DNA of 64,000 nt from assembly GCF_012912105.1 (NCBI RefSeq), contig NZ_QMEA01000012.1, positions 47,783-111,782 of the forward strand. Reading direction: 5' to 3'. This DNA comes from Brasilonema sp. UFV-L1 (lineage in GTDB: Bacteria > Cyanobacteriota > Cyanobacteriia > Cyanobacteriales > Nostocaceae). Shown here one piece after another: positions 17,047 through 26,389 of this stretch. Below the pieces are notes generated by a model. The model worked only from the letters and a program-made list of their open reading frames with translations, was not told the origin of the DNA and did no database searches. The first letter of the stretch is position 1. The number at the start of each line of letters is the position of its first letter. The position numbers were made by a program, and so were the translations under genes.

Positions 17047-17174
17047 AATTAAAATTTTGCAACATTCTTTCTGCCATACATTAAACTTCATTGCGAAGTA
17101 AGAAGATAAGCAAAACAACGTGATAATTATTGGTAATGTGCAGTGACAACCGGAAAAAACTAAAGGAGAACACA

Positions 17175-17381
17175 GTGGTAACGGAATCAAATTCCTTAAT
17201 GAGCACAAATACAGTACGTGATGATTTTAGTGAATATGTTGCTCATCTACAGCTTCACATGGCTCTGCAAGCTCGCAATCTGGTTCCACCCCTAAAGCAG
17301 TCTTTGGAAGACAGCAGGGAGCAGTTACTCCATCAAACACAAGCTCATTTTGAAAAGTTAGTTTCTCGTAGAGCAATTTAG
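17175..17381 (+). CDS. Small protein of unknown function
   Basis: 68 residues from GTG 17175, which has an AAAGGAGA Shine-Dalgarno site at the right distance; that ribosome site is the main reason for calling it. The sequence is acidic at the N-terminus (STNTVRDDFSEYVAHLQLHM), with a predicted helix LQARNLVPPLKQSLEDSREQ and no transmembrane segment or known motif. It is expressed alone, 200 bases before the acetyltransferase gene. I do not recognise a family; it could be a conserved cyanobacterial small protein. Confidence 0.6.
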   Translation: MVTESNSLMSTNTVRDDFSEYVAHLQLHMALQARNLVPPLKQSLEDSREQLLHQTQAHFEKLVSRRAI

Positions 17382-17584
17382 TTCGAGTCAGATGTCATAT
17401 TAAGTTCATGTTAAGATCGAGTAAAATAGAAGTAGATTTTGTGAGGAGAAAGCTCATACTGTTCTCGTAGAATCTGGCTTTTCATTTTCAAGTTACGAAA
17501 ATCACCCTTTTGACTCAATAGAAAGTCGCCCAAAGCCGTTAAGATTATTGCAGCAGTTCCTTTGACCCAGTTATTACAAGCTGA

Positions 17585-18844
17585 ATGGCGGCTCGAATGA
17601 AAATGACTTCATTACTTCAGCGAAATCTTAGCGTTATTATCCGACCAGTCCAATATCGGGACTTGGACGTCTTGGAGCGCCTAACTCAAGAGTCATTCGC
17701 AGCCCAAACCCCCAAGGGAGCCTGTGATGCAACGCGGCAGATGCAATGGCTGCGCCGGTGGTATGGATTACTCAAGTTTGTGAGTTGGTTTCCTAATCCA
17801 TTACGGTATCGTTTTTGTGCATATGTAGCAGAACAAGGGCGTACCCTTTTGGGGATGATTCAAATATCACCTTTCAACCGCACTCGTAGCACCTGGAGGG
17901 TTGACCGCGTGATGCTAGAGTGTGGGATCGAGAAACAAGGAATAGGCTCACAGCTTTTACGCTATTGCTTTGAATCAATTTTAGAAGCTCGGACTTGGCT
18001 TTTAGAAGTCGATGTCAACGACAAAGATGCATTGGCGCTTTATCGCAAAAATGGGTTTCAGCGCCTAGCAGAAATGACATACTGGGAAATAGAACCAGAG
18101 TTACTTCAAGAATTGGCGAAATCACAACCAGACTTACCGAATCTGTTACCAGTGAGTAATGCTGATGCTCAGCTGCTTTATCAACTTGATACGGCATCAA
18201 TGCCACCATTGGTACGGCAAGTGTTTGACCGTAACGCTGATGACTTTAAAACAAGTCTGTTTGGCACTTTGACAGAAGCAATCAAGCAGTGGGTGACGAA
18301 AGTAGAAGTCGTAAGTGGTTACGTTTTTGAACCTCAACGCAAAGCAGCGATCGGCTATTTTCAGGTGCGACTAGATCGTAAAGGTCAACAGCCCCATGTG
18401 GCAACCTTGACAGTTAACCCAGCTTATACCTGGTTGTATCCAGAGTTACTATCTCAATTAGCTCGAATAGCACAGGATTTTCCTCCACAGGCTTTACAAC
18501 TCATCTCAGCAGACTATCACCCAGAGAGAGAAGAGTATTTGGAGAGAATGGGTGCAGCTCGTATAGAGCACACTTTAATGATGTCTCGCTCAGTGTGGCA
18601 TAAACTGCGGGAATCAAAATTCGTATCTCTAGAAGGAATTCAATTACCAGAAATGTTGCAAGGTTTACAACCAGCACGTAAACCCATTCCTGGTGGTATG
18701 TCATGGGTACAACCAGGACAGCCAGTGTCACCAGACAGAAAAGCACAACCGAATACGACAAAAGAAACTGTTGTATTTTTGCGCAATAACTGTAGCATGG
18801 AAGCATCTAGCCAGCAAGAGTCGGCAGATGCACAACAGGAGTAG
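17585..18844 (+). CDS. GNAT-family N-acetyltransferase, two-domain
   Basis: 419 residues. The first GNAT domain (about 15-175) begins IRPVQYRDLDVLERLTQESF and has the acetyl-CoA loop ECGIEKQGIGSQLLRYCFES followed by LALYRKNGFQRLAEMTYWE. The second half (about 190-350) has the weaker pattern of a degenerate GNAT copy (IGYFQVRLDRKGQQPHVATL). The substrate amine is unknown. It ends seven bases before ruvX/yqgF, so the two are probably cotranscribed. The C-terminal tail (from about 355) is low-complexity, Pro/Gln-rich. Start ATG 17585 is possible, and ATG 17597 (MKMTSLLQRN) equally so. Confidence 0.8.
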   Translation: MAARMKMTSLLQRNLSVIIRPVQYRDLDVLERLTQESFAAQTPKGACDATRQMQWLRRWYGLLKFVSWFPNPLRYRFCAYVAEQGRTLLGMIQISPFNRTRSTWRVDRVMLECGIEKQGIGSQLLRYCFESILEARTWLLEVDVNDKDALALYRKNGFQRLAEMTYWEIEPELLQELAKSQPDLPNLLPVSNADAQLLYQLDTASMPPLVRQVFDRNADDFKTSLFGTLTEAIKQWVTKVEVVSGYVFEPQRKAAIGYFQVRLDRKGQQPHVATLTVNPAYTWLYPELLSQLARIAQDFPPQALQLISADYHPEREEYLERMGAARIEHTLMMSRSVWHKLRESKFVSLEGIQLPEMLQGLQPARKPIPGGMSWVQPGQPVSPDRKAQPNTTKETVVFLRNNCSMEASSQQESADAQQE

Positions 18845-18850
18845 TTCGTA

Positions 18851-19441
18851 GTGGTTTTTAAACAAGGACAAACAGACAAACAAACAAGCGAAGAAACAGA
18901 CAAGGGGATAGAAGGACAACCTTTTGCTTTGTCCTCTCTGCCATTTGTCGCTTCCTCACCACCTCCTCATCCAGAGAAAAAGCAACAGCAGAAGCTTATT
19001 TCTGCTTTAGGGTTAGACGTTGGGCGCAAACGTATTGGTGTGGCAGGGTGCGATCGCACTGGTTTGATAGCAACTGGTATCATGACCATAGAGCGCACCT
19101 CATTTGAGCGGGATGTGGAGCAAATGCGACAACTGATCAATGAGCGGCAAGTGCAAATTTTAATTATTGGGTTACCTTATTCTATGGATGGTTCTTTAGG
19201 GTTTCAGGCTCGTCAAGTGCAGAAATTTGCGACAAAACTTGCCAAGGTTCTCAAACTACCTCTAGAATACGTTGATGAGCGATTAACCTCATTTCAGGCA
19301 GAGCAGATGCTTATAGCAGAGAATCGCTCGCCCTCTCGTCATAAACCCTTAATTGACCGTAAAGCAGCATCTCTCATCTTACAACAATGGCTGGATACAA
19401 GACGCTCTCGTTTAAAAGACACATTGGTTTCGGCTGATTGA
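18851..19441 (+). CDS. ruvX: Pre-16S rRNA nuclease / Holliday junction resolvase-like YqgF (RuvX)
   Basis: RNase H-fold protein of the YqgF family, which matures the 5' end of 16S rRNA. The core begins at about residue 50 with SALGLDVGRKRIGVAGCDRT (first catalytic Asp), continues with IIGLPYSMDGSLG and ends with YVDERLTSFQAEQML and DRKAASLILQQWLD (last acidic residues). The first 48 residues are low-complexity and Gln/Thr-rich and come from repeat-like DNA, so the real start could lie further in. It is linked to the GNAT gene upstream and the DUF3727 gene downstream, a pairing I recall as common in cyanobacteria. Confidence 0.88.
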   Translation: MVFKQGQTDKQTSEETDKGIEGQPFALSSLPFVASSPPPHPEKKQQQKLISALGLDVGRKRIGVAGCDRTGLIATGIMTIERTSFERDVEQMRQLINERQVQILIIGLPYSMDGSLGFQARQVQKFATKLAKVLKLPLEYVDERLTSFQAEQMLIAENRSPSRHKPLIDRKAASLILQQWLDTRRSRLKDTLVSAD

Positions 19442-19581
19442 TGCAAGCTTTTGACATGATATTCTAAAATGTATTAATCAGTTTTGCTTTTATTTTGATT
19501 AATAATATCTGTTAAAAGAAACAATCACTGCTATTCTGACAATTGCTAGTAGTTTTTAGTAAAAAAATCAATATCTCGGCT

Positions 19582-20154
19582 ATGTTTTCCTCAGACTTCC
19601 CAGAAGAAAATGATCAGACTCGTACTGGTTCTATCACTTTGACTGATGACAAAGGCAGAACACTCGAATGTTACATTGAACATTCACTCACCGTAGATGG
19701 TCAAGAATATGTTTTACTGCTTCCTGTTGACTCACCAATAGAGATTTTTGCTTGGCAAGGTGAAGAAGAAGAAGAAGAAGCTATTTTGGTAGAAGATGAA
19801 ACGATCATTGACCAGATTTTTACAATCGCCCAGGCTGTTCTTTCTGAGCAAAATTTGCTTTTGAAGCATACAGCTTATGCTCTGACTGTTGCAGGTGAGT
19901 TACCACCAGTCGAAGAGTCAGAACTTTTTACCCTAGAGATTGAAGACGAAGGAGCAGATTTAGAGCCAGAGCAATTACAATTGCTATCGAGCTTTTACCA
20001 CGACGAACAGGAGTATGCAATTTACACTCCCCTCGATCCACTCCTGTTTTTCGCACGAATATCTAAAACTGGTAAACCAGAATTGCTCTCCCCAGAAGAG
20101 TTTCGCCAAGTCCAACCGCTGTTGGAAGAACATTTGTTTAATGAAGTCGAGTAA
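19582..20154 (+). CDS. DUF3727 domain-containing protein
   Basis: 190 residues from ATG 19582. An N-terminal DUF1292-like block (SITLTDDKGRTLECYIEHSL then DGQEYVLLLPVDSPIEIF) is followed by an acidic run of Glu (about 60-75) and a C-terminal domain with EYAIYTPLDPLLFFARISK. This two-part layout is that of DUF3727 proteins of cyanobacteria and plastids, whose role is not established. It follows ruvX by about 140 bases on the same strand. The protein is strongly acidic and soluble. The frame is open 13 codons further upstream, but ATG 19582 fits the family start. Confidence 0.8.
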   Translation: MFSSDFPEENDQTRTGSITLTDDKGRTLECYIEHSLTVDGQEYVLLLPVDSPIEIFAWQGEEEEEEAILVEDETIIDQIFTIAQAVLSEQNLLLKHTAYALTVAGELPPVEESELFTLEIEDEGADLEPEQLQLLSSFYHDEQEYAIYTPLDPLLFFARISKTGKPELLSPEEFRQVQPLLEEHLFNEVE

Positions 20155-20560
20155 AAAAAATCCAAATGAAAAATTAGAAAAATAAAAGATTCTAATTTTG
20201 AATTAGGAATTTTATGATCATCTTGTACTTGGATGAATTGTTGGCAAAATTCACACAAGCACTCATTCATTTTGGCTTTTCTACCATTTACCATTTGATT
20301 TTGCACATGGCGCTCGTTGGGTGTAGTGAAGTAGAATAAGCACACCCAGCCCTCGCGCTCAAAGCAGGTGCAATAGCAGATAACAAAGGAAAAATGGGTG
20401 CAAATTCAAATCTCTCCAGGAACGGGTTTACAGAAAATCAGTCTTTGTTTAGAAAAGACTGGTTTGATTCGTTCGCCCATTTCTGAGAAAATCGCACAGC
20501 TTTGCGCCCTCGCCCAAAAAAACATTTGGCTGGGAGTGTTCTTTGTTTGAAGCCAATGAG
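20155..20560. other. Intergenic region upstream of yqeG
   Basis: No convincing gene. A 107-residue minus frame (20022-20345) overlaps the DUF3727 gene and has no family features. A plus-strand stretch near 20370-20500 is open but has no start and low-complexity content. The right end is a heptamer repeat. Confidence 0.4.
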
Positions 20561-20581
20561 TAATGACTAATGACTAATGAC
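20561..20581. repeat. Heptamer tandem repeat overlapping yqeG start
   Basis: Three copies of TAATGAC. The last copy contains the first ATG of the yqeG frame (20577), so the real start may be ATG 20583 just after the array. Heptamer repeats are a known feature of Nostocales genomes. Confidence 0.85.
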
Positions 20582-21128
20582 TATGCGCTGCAACAATCTC
20601 CTAGAGCCTAACTTAATTTTAGAAGGTTCAGTGTTGAACCTCACACCAGACATGATCCAAAAATACGGGCTAGAGGGGCTAGTGTTGGATGTAGATGAAA
20701 CATTAGTACCCATTAGAGTCGCATCAGCCTCTGTAGAATTGCAGCAGTGGGTAGAACAAATGCGCCCTTTTGTCAAGTTGTGGTTAGTGAGTAATAACCT
20801 GAGTGAAACCCGGATTGGTGGAATTGCGCGATCGCTCAATCTACCTTACTTCCTGGGTGCTGCCAAGCCTTCAGGACGTAAAATTCGAGAAGCACTCAAA
20901 GCAATGAATTTACCCGTACACCAGGTAGGGATGGTGGGGGATCGGTTATTTACTGATGTTTTAGCAGGTAATCGTTTAGGAATGTTTACGATTTTGGTAG
21001 AACCGATCATTCATCCAGATGTTGCTCTGCGTTCCCATCCGATACGCAACTTTGAAGTTTGGATCTCTGAAATTCTCGGTGCTTCGATTACTCCTAAAAC
21101 AAAGAGAGTTACAAAAGTTGATAAATAG
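20577..21128 (+). CDS. YqeG-family HAD phosphatase
   Basis: 183-residue HAD superfamily subclass IIIA phosphatase. Motif I is LVLDVDETLVPI (nucleophile Asp near residue 40), motif II is WLVSNN, and motif III/IV is AKPSGRKIREAL then GMVGDRLFTDVLAGNRLG. Motif spacing is that of YqeG/PGP1-type phosphatases, one of which makes phosphatidylglycerol from its phosphate in other organisms; that activity is possible here. No signal peptide. The ATG at 20577 lies in a repeat and the next ATG, two codons on, is equally good. Monocistronic; a weak hairpin lies 130 bases downstream. Confidence 0.85.
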   Translation: MTMRCNNLLEPNLILEGSVLNLTPDMIQKYGLEGLVLDVDETLVPIRVASASVELQQWVEQMRPFVKLWLVSNNLSETRIGGIARSLNLPYFLGAAKPSGRKIREALKAMNLPVHQVGMVGDRLFTDVLAGNRLGMFTILVEPIIHPDVALRSHPIRNFEVWISEILGASITPKTKRVTKVDK

Positions 21129-21467
21129 TCAGGAAAGTAAATCTAAAGAAAAAATAAAAAAAACTTTGTTTCAAATAAAAACCTGCAATCATAATAAGTA
21201 TAAATAACAAAGGGGTCAGCCAAAATAAAGACTCCAAACAATAACAAGTCAGTATAAAAAAGTGAAGCGTCAGCCTCAACATTATAGAGGGTCTGGCGCT
21301 TCACATTTTAGCAACGACGAAACCATCTCTGACTGATATAAAGAAGAATTCACCAAGAAAAAACGAAGGTGTCAGCAGCCAGAATATGTCCTGCGTGTAC
21401 GCACAAGGGACATAATTGAATTTGTAGCTCGTAGGCGGATGAGTAAAAGGGTTTAACAAAAGAACTC
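21129..21467. other. Intergenic region yqeG-proB with a hairpin
   Basis: No gene is seen. It contains an A-rich stretch, the hairpin at 21262-21304 (separate entry) and the proB promoter. Confidence 0.4.
21262..21304. terminator. Hairpin downstream of yqeG
   Basis: GTGAAGCGTCAG (21262-21273) pairs with CTGGCGCTTCAC (21293-21304) with one G-T pair, followed by ATTTTAGC. It could end the yqeG transcript, though the T-run is poor; an attenuator ahead of proB is the alternative. Confidence 0.45.
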
Positions 21468-22577
21468 ATGACTAAAACAATTGTCGTCAAAATTGGTACG
21501 TCCAGCCTGACTCAACCAGAAACCGGACAACTGGCACTTTCCACAATTGCGACTTTAGCAGAAACTCTTTCACATCTGAGACGACAGGGGTACAAAATCA
21601 TTTTAGTATCCTCTGGCGCTGTAGGAGTTGGTTGTGGACGGCTAGGTTTAACAGAACGCCCCAAGGCGATCGCCCTCAAACAAGCAGTTGCAGCAGTCGG
21701 GCAAGGCAGGTTAATACGGGTATACGATGATTTATTTACGACACTGCAACAACCAATTGCCCAAGTTTTGCTCACCCGTAGTGACTTGGTTCAGCGCAGT
21801 CGTTACCTTAACGTTTACAACACATTTAGGGAATTACTCGAACTAGGAGTCATTCCAGTGGTCAACGAAAATGATACAGTCGCAGTTGAGGAACTGAAAT
21901 TTGGGGACAATGACACCCTGTCTGCCCTCGTTGCTAGCTTAGTAGAAGCAGATTGGTTATTTTTGCTCACCGATGTTGATAGACTTTACTCAGCCGATCC
22001 CCGTTCTGTACCTGATGCGCAACCTATAGCTTTAGTGAGCAACATCAAAGAGTTAGCACAATTACAGGTACAAACAGGTACACAAGGTTCCCAATGGGGT
22101 ACTGGTGGTATGGTGACCAAAATTTCTGCAGCACGAATTGCGATTGCTGCTGGTGTTCGCACCGTCATTACTGAAGGACGATATCCCCATAATATAGAAA
22201 AAATTTTACAAGGCGAAGCCATTGGCACTCACTTTGAGGCGCAACCAGAACCAACTTCTGCTCGTAAACGTTGGATAGCATACGGTTTGGTTCCTGCAGG
22301 CAAACTTTATTTGGATGAGGGAGCAGTGCGAGCAATTTCTGGTTCTGGCAAATCGTTGTTAGCTGCTGGTATTACCGCAGTGGAAGGAGAATTTGACACT
22401 CAAGAAGCAGTACAGCTGTGCGATCAAAACGGTCATGAAATTGCCAGAGGATTGGTAAACTACAACAGCACTGAACTACAAAAGATTCGCGGACGCCGTT
22501 CCAGTGAAATTCCCGCTATCTTAGGTTATGTTAACGCGGAAACCGTGGTTCATCGGGATAATTTGGTTTTGACGTAG
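21468..22577 (+). CDS. proB: Glutamate 5-kinase
   Basis: First enzyme of proline synthesis: phosphorylates glutamate with ATP. 369 residues, full length, with the amino acid kinase domain (about 1-255: [70 protein letters not shown]) and a C-terminal PUA domain (about 275-355: [20 protein letters not shown]). Feedback inhibition by proline is usual for the family. ATG 21468 gives [10 protein letters not shown], the usual start. No other proline gene is adjacent. Confidence 0.95.
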   Translation: MTKTIVVKIGTSSLTQPETGQLALSTIATLAETLSHLRRQGYKIILVSSGAVGVGCGRLGLTERPKAIALKQAVAAVGQGRLIRVYDDLFTTLQQPIAQVLLTRSDLVQRSRYLNVYNTFRELLELGVIPVVNENDTVAVEELKFGDNDTLSALVASLVEADWLFLLTDVDRLYSADPRSVPDAQPIALVSNIKELAQLQVQTGTQGSQWGTGGMVTKISAARIAIAAGVRTVITEGRYPHNIEKILQGEAIGTHFEAQPEPTSARKRWIAYGLVPAGKLYLDEGAVRAISGSGKSLLAAGITAVEGEFDTQEAVQLCDQNGHEIARGLVNYNSTELQKIRGRRSSEIPAILGYVNAETVVHRDNLVLT

Positions 22578-22822
22578 GAATTGTATTCCTTAAGCAACAA
22601 GTCTTGCTCTCCCAAAAGTGCATAAGTTGTTTTTGCTAACACTTATATAGGAATACAGAAGGAAAGTTCTCCAAGCTTAACTTCTGTTACGGAAATATGT
22701 AGGAAAAACACATTTTCGCACTTTTGTCAATGCTTAAGTCTTAGCAATCAAAAACTAGAGTTTGATAGTCCTTTGAGAACAAGGCTATTAAGCAATTGTT
22801 AGTATCCCAAGGGATGAATACA

Positions 22823-25800
22823 ATGACGCGTTTATCAAGCCCGATTGAAAATTTAAAAAATCACTATACAGTTGTTGTGATTGGCTCCGGATATGGTGGT
22901 GCGATCGCCGCTTCACGCTTAGCACGCGCCGGACAGCAGGTATGTGTGCTAGAGCGAGGTAAAGAATTTCAACCCGGAGAGTACCCAGACACCGAGGTAG
23001 AAGCAGTTTCCGAAATGCAGGTAGACTTACCTCAGCAGCATATTGGTTCACGTACAGGCTTGTATGATTTTCACGTTAATAAAGATATTAATGTATTTGT
23101 TGGGTGTGGGTTAGGTGGCACATCGCTTGTCAACGCCAATGTGTCGTTACAAGCCGAACCTCGCGTCTTTGCTGATCCGCACTGGCCTCAAGGGTTACGC
23201 GATGATGTAGATACCTTATTGGCACAAGGGTACCGTCGTGCTGAGGAGATGCTCAAACCCACGCCGTATCCCCAAGATTTTTCGCCCTTGCCAAAGTTAC
23301 AAGCATTGGAAAAGAGCGCGAAATACTTAAATGAAAATTTTTATCGACCACCCATTAATGTCACTTTCCAAGATGGAGTCAATCATGTGGGTGTAGAACA
23401 AAAGAAATGTAATCTCTGTGGTGATTGCGTGTCTGGCTGCAATCACAAAGCAAAAAACACTGTTTTGATGAATTACCTGCCGGATGCCAAAAACCACGGC
23501 GCAGAAATTTATACACAAGTTTCCGTGCGGCGAATTGAACGGCAGGACGTGAGCGCATCTCCTTCGCAGAAGGCTCGCTGGCTGGTTCACTACCAATTGC
23601 TCGACTCAGGACGCGAGAAATTTAATGCTCCAACTTTGTTCGTCAGCGCTGATATTGTTATTTTGGCTGCAGGTACCCTTGGCTCTACAGAAATTCTCCT
23701 GCGGTCTGCCGCTCATGGTTTACCTGTGTCAGAGCAGTTAGGAAATCACCTTACCGGTAACGGTGATGTGCTGGCATTTGGTTACAACACTGATCAAACC
23801 ATTAATGGTATCGGTTTTGGTAGCCGTCCCGCAAAGGACATGAAACCCGTAGGACCTTGCATCACCGGAATTATTGATATGCGGGAACAGCCGCAGTTAG
23901 ATAACGGCATGGTTATTGAGGAGGGTTCTATTCCTGGTGGAATCTCGTCCTTACTCTCTGTAGCCTTTGCTAAAGCAGCCAAGCTGTTAGGTAAGGATAC
24001 AGACACCGGCTTTGCGGACCTTGTCAAAGAACAAAAGCGCGAATTAGAAAGTTTACTGTTTGGACCATACAAAGGAGCAGTCAAGAACACTCAAACCTAC
24101 TTGGTTATGACCCATGACGATGCGAATGGTCGGATGTACTTGGAGAATGATCGCCTGCGTATCGACTGGGACTATGTAGGCAAGCAACCCATTTTTGAGC
24201 GCGTGAATAACCGTCTAGTGGAAGCTACGATACCTTTGGGTGGTACCCAAATTCCCAACCCCATTTGGAGCAAACTGTTCCAAAAAGACTTGATTACCGT
24301 ACATCCTTTAGGTGGATGCACCATGGCAGAAGACGCTGAACGGGGTGTTGTCAACCATAAAGGACAAGTGTTTTCTGGCAGTCATGGTACAGCAGTTCAT
24401 GACAGTTTTTATGTTTGCGATGGCTCAATCATTCCTCGTTCTCTTGGCGTTAATCCCCTGCTGACCATTTCAGCAATAGCAGAACGATGCTGCGCTTTGA
24501 TTGCCAAAGACCACGGATGGCACATTAACTACGATTTACCCTCGACTCCCGTAACACCGCAGCTACCACTGCGACCGGGGATTGAGTTTACTGAAACAAT
24601 GCGCGGTTACTTTTCCACTCAAGTGAAAGAGGACTATCAACGTGCAGCACACCAAGGGAAGCAGGATAGCTCAGAGTTCGAATTCACGCTTACCGTCATC
24701 TCCCACGATTTGGAGAAAATGCTCACCGATGAGAACCACAAAGCCAGAATAGTTGGTACTGTCGCTGCATCAGCTATTTCGCCTGAAGCATTAACAGTTT
24801 CCGATGGAGAATTCAACCTGTTTATCATCGACCCAGAGCAGGTCAATACTCGGCGAATGGTCTATCGGATGAAAATGACTGCGGAGAACGGTAAAGTTTA
24901 TTACCTTGAAGGCTTTAAAGTCGTACGAGATGACCCTGGTATTGACTTGTGGGCAGATACTACCACACTGTACATCACTGTGTATGACGGCGACAGTATT
25001 GACAGTCCCGTCTTGGGTCGGGGAATTTTGAAGATTCAACCAGCAGATTTCATGCGTCAAATGTCTACATTGCGGATAACCAATACTGATAGTGTTGAGC
25101 AACGGCTCAAAGAAACTGCTCGCTTTGGACGTTTCTTTGCCGGAATCTTGTTTAACACTTACGGTGGAATATTTGCCCCCTCGAAGGTATTCAATGCAGA
25201 CGCTCCACCCCGCCGAAAGCGACCCCTGCGGATGGCAGCTCCCCAGGTTCATTTCTTCAAGACCAGTGACGGAGTGCAACTACGACTAACCCGGTATCAA
25301 GGCGGAACAAAAGGACCAGTTATCCTAGCTCCGGGCTTTGGCACTTCTACCTTGGCATTTTCCATCGATACCGTGGAGACAAACCTCCCGGAACTTTTGT
25401 ATGCTAACAACTATGATGTTTGGCTATTTGATTATCGTGCCAGTGCCGACCTAGCATCTGCCACTACCCAGTTTTCGGCTGATGAAATAGCGCTTTACGA
25501 TTGGCCGGCAGCAATTGACCAAGTGCGTGCCCTAACTGGAGCTCAAACAGTTCAGGTTGTAGGTCACTGCGTCGGTTCCATGTCCTTCCTAATGGCTGGA
25601 CTGGCGGGTCTAAAAGGAGTGCGTTCGGCTGTTTGCTCCCAACTAACCACCCATCCTAGAGGTCCAGCTTTAAGCGAGATCAAAGCGGGTTTGCGTCTAG
25701 CTTCATTTCTGACGGTGCTAGGGGTAGAGACCCTGACCCCAGATTTTGATAAGGGTGCCGATTGGCAGGATCGGCTTTATGACAAGGTTTTAAAGCTGTA

Positions 25801-26248
25801 TCCTACCAACGAGCGCTGCAATAGTCCTGTTTGCCGACGCATTCTCTTCATGTATGGAGAAGTGTACAAGCACGAGCAACTGAACGAAGCGACCCACAAT
25901 GCCATCCACGAGATGTTTGGGCCAGGTAATATGACCTTCTTCAGACATATCTCTCTCATCCTGAATCGAGGGCACATTGTTAACAAGCATGGTCAAGATG
26001 TCTACCTACCTCACCTGGAACGCCTAGCCATTCCCATTGCTTTTATTCACGGTGCGGAAAACGACTTTTTCCTGCCTGAGGGTTCGGAAATCACTTACAA
26101 GTTGTTGCGCGAGAAAAATGGCAGCGATTTGTATGTGCGCCACGTCATTCCTCATTACGCGCACATGGACTGTTTCATGGGCAAAAACGCGGCAATGGAC
26201 GTTTTTCCCACCATCGTGACAGAACTAGACAAGTTCAATCAGTCTTGA
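22823..26248 (+). CDS. GMC oxidoreductase fused to alpha/beta hydrolase, with Cys cluster
   Basis: 1141 residues in three parts. Part 1 (about 10-565) is an FAD-dependent GMC/cholesterol-oxidase-like oxidoreductase: dinucleotide motif VVVIGSGYGGAIAASRLARA, C-terminal motif VHPLGGCTMAEDAERG (His near 494) and a cysteine cluster CNLCGDCVSGC (about 196-206) with the spacing of an iron-sulfur site. Part 2 (about 585-780) is an unrecognised beta-rich domain. Part 3 (about 810-1141) is an alpha/beta hydrolase whose elbow reads VVGHCVGSMSF, with Cys (about 916) in the nucleophile position, Asp near 1081 (HGAENDFF) and His near 1111-1114. Similar fusions are annotated as cholesterol oxidase-like. First gene of the redox cluster. 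Starts at 22814 and 22796 are also in frame. Confidence 0.85.
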   Translation: MTRLSSPIENLKNHYTVVVIGSGYGGAIAASRLARAGQQVCVLERGKEFQPGEYPDTEVEAVSEMQVDLPQQHIGSRTGLYDFHVNKDINVFVGCGLGGTSLVNANVSLQAEPRVFADPHWPQGLRDDVDTLLAQGYRRAEEMLKPTPYPQDFSPLPKLQALEKSAKYLNENFYRPPINVTFQDGVNHVGVEQKKCNLCGDCVSGCNHKAKNTVLMNYLPDAKNHGAEIYTQVSVRRIERQDVSASPSQKARWLVHYQLLDSGREKFNAPTLFVSADIVILAAGTLGSTEILLRSAAHGLPVSEQLGNHLTGNGDVLAFGYNTDQTINGIGFGSRPAKDMKPVGPCITGIIDMREQPQLDNGMVIEEGSIPGGISSLLSVAFAKAAKLLGKDTDTGFADLVKEQKRELESLLFGPYKGAVKNTQTYLVMTHDDANGRMYLENDRLRIDWDYVGKQPIFERVNNRLVEATIPLGGTQIPNPIWSKLFQKDLITVHPLGGCTMAEDAERGVVNHKGQVFSGSHGTAVHDSFYVCDGSIIPRSLGVNPLLTISAIAERCCALIAKDHGWHINYDLPSTPVTPQLPLRPGIEFTETMRGYFSTQVKEDYQRAAHQGKQDSSEFEFTLTVISHDLEKMLTDENHKARIVGTVAASAISPEALTVSDGEFNLFIIDPEQVNTRRMVYRMKMTAENGKVYYLEGFKVVRDDPGIDLWADTTTLYITVYDGDSIDSPVLGRGILKIQPADFMRQMSTLRITNTDSVEQRLKETARFGRFFAGILFNTYGGIFAPSKVFNADAPPRRKRPLRMAAPQVHFFKTSDGVQLRLTRYQGGTKGPVILAPGFGTSTLAFSIDTVETNLPELLYANNYDVWLFDYRASADLASATTQFSADEIALYDWPAAIDQVRALTGAQTVQVVGHCVGSMSFLMAGLAGLKGVRSAVCSQLTTHPRGPALSEIKAGLRLASFLTVLGVETLTPDFDKGADWQDRLYDKVLKLYPTNERCNSPVCRRILFMYGEVYKHEQLNEATHNAIHEMFGPGNMTFFRHISLILNRGHIVNKHGQDVYLPHLERLAIPIAFIHGAENDFFLPEGSEITYKLLREKNGSDLYVRHVIPHYAHMDCFMGKNAAMDVFPTIVTELDKFNQS

Positions 26249-26263
26249 AAAATTAACTGATGC

Positions 26264-26332
26264 AGAAACCGGATTTGTTTGAGAAAAACGCTTGTTACAG
26301 TTTGGAGTCTGTTTCGGTGAAACCCGGTTTCT
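26264..26332. repeat. Dispersed AGAAACC/GGTTTCT inverted repeat
   Basis: AGAAACCGGATTT (26264-26276) and AAACCCGGTTTCT (26320-26332) are imperfect inverted copies with a 43-base loop. The core is the same as in the hairpin at 9157-9189. It sits in the gap between the first two cluster genes. Confidence 0.6.
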
Positions 26333-26389
26333 TTGCCTGTTGTGCATTAGTCCTACCCAATTCTCAGTCCAATCTTGAGGCAACTTCAA

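Noticed and set aside
20022..20345. 107-residue minus-strand frame over the end of the DUF3727 gene
   Set aside because: Mostly antisense of a solid gene and of low-complexity sequence.
24791..25279. 162-residue minus-strand frame
   Set aside because: Antisense of the GMC oxidoreductase fusion with no ribosome site.
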